The translations under genes were made by a program, and so were the position numbers. This document shows, in pieces, positions 59,059-64,000 of a DNA stretch of 64,000 nt (position 1 is its first letter; the number at the start of each line of letters is the position of its first letter). This DNA is from Maribellus maritimus (GTDB taxonomy: Bacteria > Bacteroidota > Bacteroidia > Bacteroidales > Prolixibacteraceae). Where the stretch lies: positions 62,001 through 126,000 of the forward strand of contig NZ_JAIKLE010000009.1 in the NCBI RefSeq assembly GCF_022267315.1, written 5' to 3'. The notes beneath the pieces were generated by a model. The model ran no database searches. It was not told where the DNA came from and worked only from the letters and a program-made list of their open reading frames with translations.

Positions 59059-59356
59059 AGATCTCGATCCGCTTTTGCATTCACAGGTGCGCCTTTCGAT
59101 AATGTCAATCTTGCTGCCCTTAAAATCGGCTGAATTTTCATTTTTGCTGGAAAACATTGAAACAACAAAAGGGAACCTGAGCTTTCAACTATCAAAATTA
59201 AATGAGGCAGGATATATAAAAATCAAAAAGTCTTTTCGGAACAACTACCCCTTAACCACAATAAAAATCACCGAAAAAGGAATTACAGCCTACGAAAGCT
59301 ATGTTGCGGCAATTTCTGAATATTTTAAAAAAGCTTCGGGTCCCGGAAACGACTAA
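59051..59356 (+). CDS. Winged-helix transcriptional regulator (MarR/ArsR-like)
   Basis: 101 residues, almost only DNA-binding domain: DPLLHSQVRLSIMSILLPLKSAEFSFLLENIETTKGNLSFQLSKLNEAGYIKIKKSF and NYPLTTIKITEKGITAYESYV. This is the short HTH_34-type group found with membrane partners. It overlaps the upstream membrane gene by 8 bp. The palindrome at 58386-58400 before the pair is its probable site. Confidence 0.88.
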   Translation: MFKDLDPLLHSQVRLSIMSILLPLKSAEFSFLLENIETTKGNLSFQLSKLNEAGYIKIKKSFRNNYPLTTIKITEKGITAYESYVAAISEYFKKASGPGND

Positions 59357-59405
59357 AATCATTTCCTTAATTTTTCATAGATTTGGTAAAAATAAAACTT
59401 ATCTG

Positions 59406-61364
59406 ATGAAAACATTATTACATATCACATTCACTTCTCTCCTTCTTGTTTTTTTATCTCATATCGTAAAAGCAGACGTAAAACTTCCCCGTATTTTTAG
59501 TTCAAACATGGTTCTTCAGCAAGGAATTGAAATCCCGGTTTGGGGGTGGGCAGACAAAGGCGAACAGATAATGGTAATATTTAACAAGAAAACCATTCGT
59601 ACAAAAGCAAATACTGAGGGTAAATGGAAAGTAAATTTACCGGTACAGGAATACGGCGGGCCACATACATTGACTGTAAAAGGTAAAAATACGATTGTTT
59701 TTGACAATGTGCTAATTGGTGATGTTTGGGTATGTTCAGGGCAGTCGAATATGGAGTGGAGTGTCGACCGAAGCAAAAATGCTGAAGAAGAAATTGCCTT
59801 GGCAAATTATCCGAAAATCAGGCTGTTTACTGTTCCTAAAACAGTGGCGCAATTTCCAAAAGATGATATTTCGTCGGGAGAATGGGTAGAATGTTCTCCA
59901 GAAACTATCGGAGGTTTTTCGGCCGTCGGCTACTTTTTTGGAAAAAAACTACAAACCGAACTCGAAGTCCCTATTGGTCTGTTACATACATCATGGGGCG
60001 GCACCGTGGCTGAAACATGGACAAGCGCTGAGACAATTTCAGACGACCCCGATTTTAAAGAAATGTTGGTTAAGCTGCAACAGATGAACCTCGAAAACTA
60101 CAAAGAACAAAAATTGGAAGAAGTAAAAAAGATTCTTGGCGGTGAGTTTCCTACTGAAGACAAAGGAATGGAAAATGGGAAACCGGTGTGGTCGGCTCTT
60201 GATTTTAACGACAGCAACTGGAAAACCATCAAAACTCCAACTTACTGGGAAGCACAGGGATATATGGACATTGACGGAATTGGCTGGTACCGCAAAGAAA
60301 TTCAGTTAACGGAAGAGCAGTCGCAAAGTAACCTCACACTACATTTAGGAAAGGTAGATGATTCTGATATTACTTTTTTAAATGGGATAGAAATTGGTAA
60401 AACAGAGAATAAATACAATGAAGAGCGCATTTATACCGTTGACAAAAAGTACATACAACCGGGAAAAAATATGATTGTTGTGCGTGTTGACGATACCGGT
60501 GGGAATGGAGGAATTTGGGGAGACCCCAAAGACCAGTTTATAGCGATAGGAAATGAAAAAATGGATATTTCAGGTGACTGGAAATTCAAAATCTCAAAAG
60601 CTTCGGTGTCTGCTGTAAATATAGGGCCAAACTCCTATCCAACGCTTCTGTTCAATGGAATGATAAATCCGCTTCTTCCTTATGCAATAAAAGGAGCAAT
60701 TTGGTACCAGGGAGAATCAAATGCAAGCCGGGCAAAACAATACCAGCGTATTTTCCCAGATCTGATTGAGGACTGGCGTGCGCAGTGGAATCAGGGAGAT
60801 TTCCCTTTTCTTTTTGTTTCCTTAGCCAACTATATGAAGCCGGTTGAAACACCCGCTGCAAGTGAATGGGCAGAATTACGCGAAGCGCAAACCAAAACCT
60901 TATCTTTACCCAATACAGGAATGGCAGTTACAATCGACATTGGCGAAGCAAATGACATTCACCCTAAAAACAAGCAGGATGTTGGGAAACGGCTGGCTTT
61001 AAATGCCTTAAAAGTTGCATACGGTAAAGAAATAGTCTTTTCAGGCCCGATGTTTGAATCGGTTGAATTTAGCAAGGGAAAAGCAACTATTGTCTTTTCA
61101 GAAACCGGTTCGGGTCTGAAAGTAAAAGATAAATATGGATATTTAAAGGGATTTGAGATTGCCGGGTCCGACAAAAAATTCCACTGGGCAAAAGCAGAGT
61201 TGGCAACTAACAATTCTGTCGTGGTTTCTGCAGAAGAAGTAGAAAATCCTGTAGCAGTTCGCTATGGATGGGCTAATAATCCGGACGACCTGAATCTGTA
61301 TAATAAAGAAGGGCTGCCGGCAAACCCCTTTAGAACCGATGACTGGCCCGGAATTACAAAATAA
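59406..61364 (+). CDS. Sialate O-acetylesterase (SGNH hydrolase)
   Basis: 652 residues from ATG 59406. Signal peptide (1-20). A beta domain (about 20-110, FSSNMVLQQGIEIPVWGWADKGEQI) precedes the SGNH core with VCSGQSNMEWS (catalytic serine). An inserted jelly-roll domain (about 270-385, LGKVDDSDITFLNGIEIG) splits the core. IWYQGESNASRAKQYQRIF and DIHPKNKQDVGKRL complete the active site. It removes acetyl groups from sialic acids or other acetylated glycans outside the cell. The frame extends 35 codons upstream without export features. It lies 90 bp upstream of the GH94 gene. Confidence 0.9.
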   Translation: MKTLLHITFTSLLLVFLSHIVKADVKLPRIFSSNMVLQQGIEIPVWGWADKGEQIMVIFNKKTIRTKANTEGKWKVNLPVQEYGGPHTLTVKGKNTIVFDNVLIGDVWVCSGQSNMEWSVDRSKNAEEEIALANYPKIRLFTVPKTVAQFPKDDISSGEWVECSPETIGGFSAVGYFFGKKLQTELEVPIGLLHTSWGGTVAETWTSAETISDDPDFKEMLVKLQQMNLENYKEQKLEEVKKILGGEFPTEDKGMENGKPVWSALDFNDSNWKTIKTPTYWEAQGYMDIDGIGWYRKEIQLTEEQSQSNLTLHLGKVDDSDITFLNGIEIGKTENKYNEERIYTVDKKYIQPGKNMIVVRVDDTGGNGGIWGDPKDQFIAIGNEKMDISGDWKFKISKASVSAVNIGPNSYPTLLFNGMINPLLPYAIKGAIWYQGESNASRAKQYQRIFPDLIEDWRAQWNQGDFPFLFVSLANYMKPVETPAASEWAELREAQTKTLSLPNTGMAVTIDIGEANDIHPKNKQDVGKRLALNALKVAYGKEIVFSGPMFESVEFSKGKATIVFSETGSGLKVKDKYGYLKGFEIAGSDKKFHWAKAELATNNSVVVSAEEVENPVAVRYGWANNPDDLNLYNKEGLPANPFRTDDWPGITK

Positions 61365-61397
61365 AATCGTTAATGTTGGTTAAATTTCATTTTTCTT

Positions 61398-61428
61398 TTT
61401 GTCTAATTTACAATAAGGGTTACATTTG
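61398..61428 (+). promoter_or_regulatory. Predicted GH94 gene promoter
   Basis: TTTG (61398-61401), exactly 19 bp, TACATTTG (61421-61428). The start codon is 26 bp past the -7 box. Confidence 0.78.
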
Positions 61429-61454
61429 CGTAAAATTTGACTAAAGAAAATAAA

Positions 61455-63887
61455 ATGAGATTTGGATTTTTTGACGACCTCAACAGAGAATATGTAATAA
61501 CCAGCCCAAAAACCCCCTGGCCATGGATCAACTATTTAGGCAATGATGATTTTTTCAGCCTAATATCAAACACAGGTGGAGGATATAGCTTCCACAAAGA
61601 TCCACGATTCAGGAGAATTACCCGTTTCAGATACAACAATGTACCCATTGACGACAATGGAAAGTACTTTTATATAAAAGAAGGTGAAACAATATGGTCG
61701 CCGGGATGGAAACCGGTTAAAACAGAATTGGATAATTATGAATGTCGCCATGGGTTGGGCTATACAAAAATTTCAGGAGCAAAGAATCTACTTTCCGCAT
61801 TGGTAACCTATTTTGTTCCACTGGGTAAATCTGCCGAGATTCAGCGTGTTCAGTTAAAGAATAATGGTACTGTTCAAAAAAGACTCAAATTGTTTTCATT
61901 TGTTGAATGGAATCTTTGGAATGCATTAGATGACATGACAAATTTCCAGAGAAACTATTCCATTGGCGAAGTTGAACTCGACGGCTCTGCGATATATCAT
62001 AAAAGCGAATATCGCGAACGCAGAAATCACTATGCATTTTATACTGTAAACAAAAAGATCGACGGGTTTGATACCGATCGGGAATCATTTGTAGGATTAT
62101 ATAATTCTTATGCCGATCCGGATGTAGTTCGTGAAGGCAGATCAAAAAATACAGTGGCCCACGGATGGTCGCCCGTTGCTTCTCATATGCTTGAAATTGA
62201 ATTGAATCCGGGAGAAGAAAAAGACCTCATTTTTATTTTGGGGTACATAGAAAACAAAGATGAAGAGAAATGGGAATCAAAAAAAATAATCAACAAAACA
62301 AAAGCGAAACAACTTATTTCTGAATTAAATACTCCTGAACAAATTGAAAAAGAGCTATATAAACTAAGCGAATATTGGACCAAATTACTTTCCAATTTCC
62401 AGGTAAAGAGCCATGATAAAAAAATGGATCGTATGGTTAATCTCTGGAACCAGTATCAGAATATGGTAACCTTTAACATGTCTCGTTCCGCGTCGTATTT
62501 TGAATCGGGAATTGGCCGTGGAATGGGATTCCGCGATTCGAACCAGGATTTAATCGGCTTTGTGCATCTAATACCTGAAAAAGCTCGCGAACGAATTTTA
62601 GATTTAGCTGCCACGCAGTTGGAAGATGGTGGCGCTTATCACCAGTACCAGCCACTTACAAAAAAAGGAAATTCCGATATTGGCGGGAATTTTAATGACG
62701 ATCCACTTTGGCTGATTCTTTCAACTACTTTATACATCAAGGAAACCGGCGATTTTTCCATTCTAAAAGAAATGGTCGCTTACAATAACGATGAAAGTAA
62801 AGCACAACCGCTGCTCGACCATTTAAATCGCTCTTTTTTTCATGTAACAAATAACCTGGGACCGCATGGTTTGCCGTTAATTGGTCGTGCAGACTGGAAC
62901 GACTGTCTAAACCTGAACTGTTTTTCAAACAACCCCGATGAATCGTTTCAAACTACAGAAAATAAAACAAACGGTGTCGCCGAGTCGGTGATGATTGCCG
63001 GAATGTTTGTACTTTACGGTAAAGATTATGCTCAATTATTAAAACAACTGGATAAAACTGTTGAGGCAGAGTTTGTGTTCCGGGAGGTAGAAAAAATGAA
63101 TCAGGCCATCGCCCTGCGCGGATGGGATGGTGAATGGTTTTTAAGAGCTTATGATTTTTATGGTAAAAAAATAGGAAGCACCGAAAATAGAGAAGGAAAG
63201 ATTTTTATAGAATCAAACGGATTCTGCACTATGGCGGCAGTAGGAAAAGAAAAAGGCTGGCCGGAAAAAGCACTTGATTCCGTAAAAAAATATCTTGATT
63301 GCGAATACGGAATTGTATTGAATAATCCTCCCTATTCAGAATATGATCTGAGCAAAGGAGAAATTACCAGTTACCCGGAAGGATATAAAGAAAATGCCGG
63401 AATTTTCTGTCACAATAATCCGTGGATTATAATTGGCGAAACCGAAGCCGGCAATGGAGACCAGGCTTTTGAATATTACCGGAAAATTTGCCCGTCCTAT
63501 TTGGAGGAGATTAGTGATTTACATCGTACAGAACCTTATGTTTATTCGCAAATGATTGCAGGTAAAGATGCGTGGAAACCCGGCGAAGCAAAAAATTCGT
63601 GGCTCACCGGAACTGCAGCCTGGAACTTTTTTGCCATCTCACAACATATCCTCGGAATTCAACCTGATTATGACGGACTCGTGATAAACCCGTGTATTCC
63701 CAGAAAATGGGATAGTTTTTCGATACAGCGAAAATTCAGAGGAACCACGTACAATATAAAAGTCTCAAATCCTTTACATCTTTCAAAAGGCGTAGCGGAA
63801 ATTTTCGTTGACGGGAAACCAATCGAAGGAAACAAAATTCCGTTACAATCGGAAAGTAGTTGCGAAGTGCTAGTAGCATTAGGATAA
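61455..63887 (+). CDS. GH94 glycoside phosphorylase (cellobiose/chitobiose type)
   Basis: 810 residues. [29 protein letters not shown] is the family N-terminus. The catalytic region is [14 protein letters not shown] with candidate acid D483 (D480 also conserved), and [16 protein letters not shown]-like GWDGEWF follows. GH94 enzymes split beta-linked disaccharides with phosphate, giving an alpha-sugar-1-phosphate without using ATP. There is no signal peptide, so it acts on imported disaccharide. The substrate (cellobiose, N,N'-diacetylchitobiose, laminaribiose) cannot be decided. I start at ATG 61455 rather than an upstream TTG (61437), on family alignment and promoter position. Confidence 0.93.
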   Translation: MRFGFFDDLNREYVITSPKTPWPWINYLGNDDFFSLISNTGGGYSFHKDPRFRRITRFRYNNVPIDDNGKYFYIKEGETIWSPGWKPVKTELDNYECRHGLGYTKISGAKNLLSALVTYFVPLGKSAEIQRVQLKNNGTVQKRLKLFSFVEWNLWNALDDMTNFQRNYSIGEVELDGSAIYHKSEYRERRNHYAFYTVNKKIDGFDTDRESFVGLYNSYADPDVVREGRSKNTVAHGWSPVASHMLEIELNPGEEKDLIFILGYIENKDEEKWESKKIINKTKAKQLISELNTPEQIEKELYKLSEYWTKLLSNFQVKSHDKKMDRMVNLWNQYQNMVTFNMSRSASYFESGIGRGMGFRDSNQDLIGFVHLIPEKARERILDLAATQLEDGGAYHQYQPLTKKGNSDIGGNFNDDPLWLILSTTLYIKETGDFSILKEMVAYNNDESKAQPLLDHLNRSFFHVTNNLGPHGLPLIGRADWNDCLNLNCFSNNPDESFQTTENKTNGVAESVMIAGMFVLYGKDYAQLLKQLDKTVEAEFVFREVEKMNQAIALRGWDGEWFLRAYDFYGKKIGSTENREGKIFIESNGFCTMAAVGKEKGWPEKALDSVKKYLDCEYGIVLNNPPYSEYDLSKGEITSYPEGYKENAGIFCHNNPWIIIGETEAGNGDQAFEYYRKICPSYLEEISDLHRTEPYVYSQMIAGKDAWKPGEAKNSWLTGTAAWNFFAISQHILGIQPDYDGLVINPCIPRKWDSFSIQRKFRGTTYNIKVSNPLHLSKGVAEIFVDGKPIEGNKIPLQSESSCEVLVALG

Positions 63888-64000
63888 ATCTGGTATTATT
63901 TTTTCCGCTGCTCATAACACTTTGTACGGCGGGAATTAAAAAATCCGCTCCTTCAAACAATTTATTTATCAATAAAAAGTTGATAATAAAATCGGATTAT

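Overview
The window comes from a Bacteroidota genome, most likely class Bacteroidia near the marine Marinilabiliales/Prolixibacteraceae. The evidence is a 1106-residue SecA, a fused E1 alpha/beta 2-oxoacid dehydrogenase, OmpA-PD40 proteins, TonB C-terminal domains attached to an M56 peptidase, AT-rich DNA with almost no Shine-Dalgarno sequences, and promoters of the Bacteroidota type (TTTG, about 19 bp, TAnnTTTG). The family-level placement is inference. I see no rRNA, tRNA, CRISPR array, insertion sequence or prophage. The window reads as chromosomal backbone with a few accessory patches.

Layout. 1-7.9 kb: partial lgt, secA, a small Cys-rich protein, a secreted protein of unknown function, a nitroreductase, an aminotransferase and a fructosamine kinase-like gene. 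8-17.7 kb: a cyclase-family hydrolase, a Tat-exported deacetylase-like protein, a nitronate monooxygenase-like enzyme, UPF0316 with prfC, an MFS transporter, an exported class-I amidotransferase, a prohibitin-like protein and a thioesterase. 17.8-27.7 kb: an envelope and secreted block with OmpA-PD40, a cytochrome c/sugar dehydrogenase pair, a GntR regulator, a PhoD-like phosphatase, a BamB-like propeller and a small lipoprotein. 27.9-38.1 kb: housekeeping genes pyrG-yidC, a TonB_C orphan, a 2-oxoacid dehydrogenase E2-E1-flavodoxin operon and pyrK-pyrD. 38.1-39.8 kb: a gene-poor AT-rich stretch with an XRE regulator and a predicted small RNA gene. 39.8-45.8 kb: a metallophosphoesterase, a 961-residue protease/propeller/barrel protein, a membrane protein and a membrane-anchored LuxR regulator. 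45.8-50.7 kb: a TPR/M56/BlaI operon facing a tandem tonB operon. 50.8-56.6 kb: an omega-amidase-like enzyme, a zinc alcohol dehydrogenase, a histidine kinase and a class I fumarase. 56.7-63.9 kb: an esterase, a membrane protein with a winged-helix regulator, a sialate O-acetylesterase and a GH94 phosphorylase.

Two things stand out. First, inverted repeats AACTAA-N4-TTAGTT occur in pairs exactly 20 bp apart in front of both blaI and the tandem tonB operon. At tonB one copy lies wholly inside the 19-bp spacer of a textbook promoter and the second touches the -33 box. This predicts a BlaI-type regulon in which a BlaR1-like M56 protein, itself carrying a TonB C-terminal domain, controls production of TonB proteins with the same domain. 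Second, a complete promoter and a strong intrinsic terminator bracket about 135 nt without a convincing ORF at 38187-38322. This unit lies between the terminator of the XRE gene and the promoter of pyrK, and is a good candidate for an undescribed small RNA.
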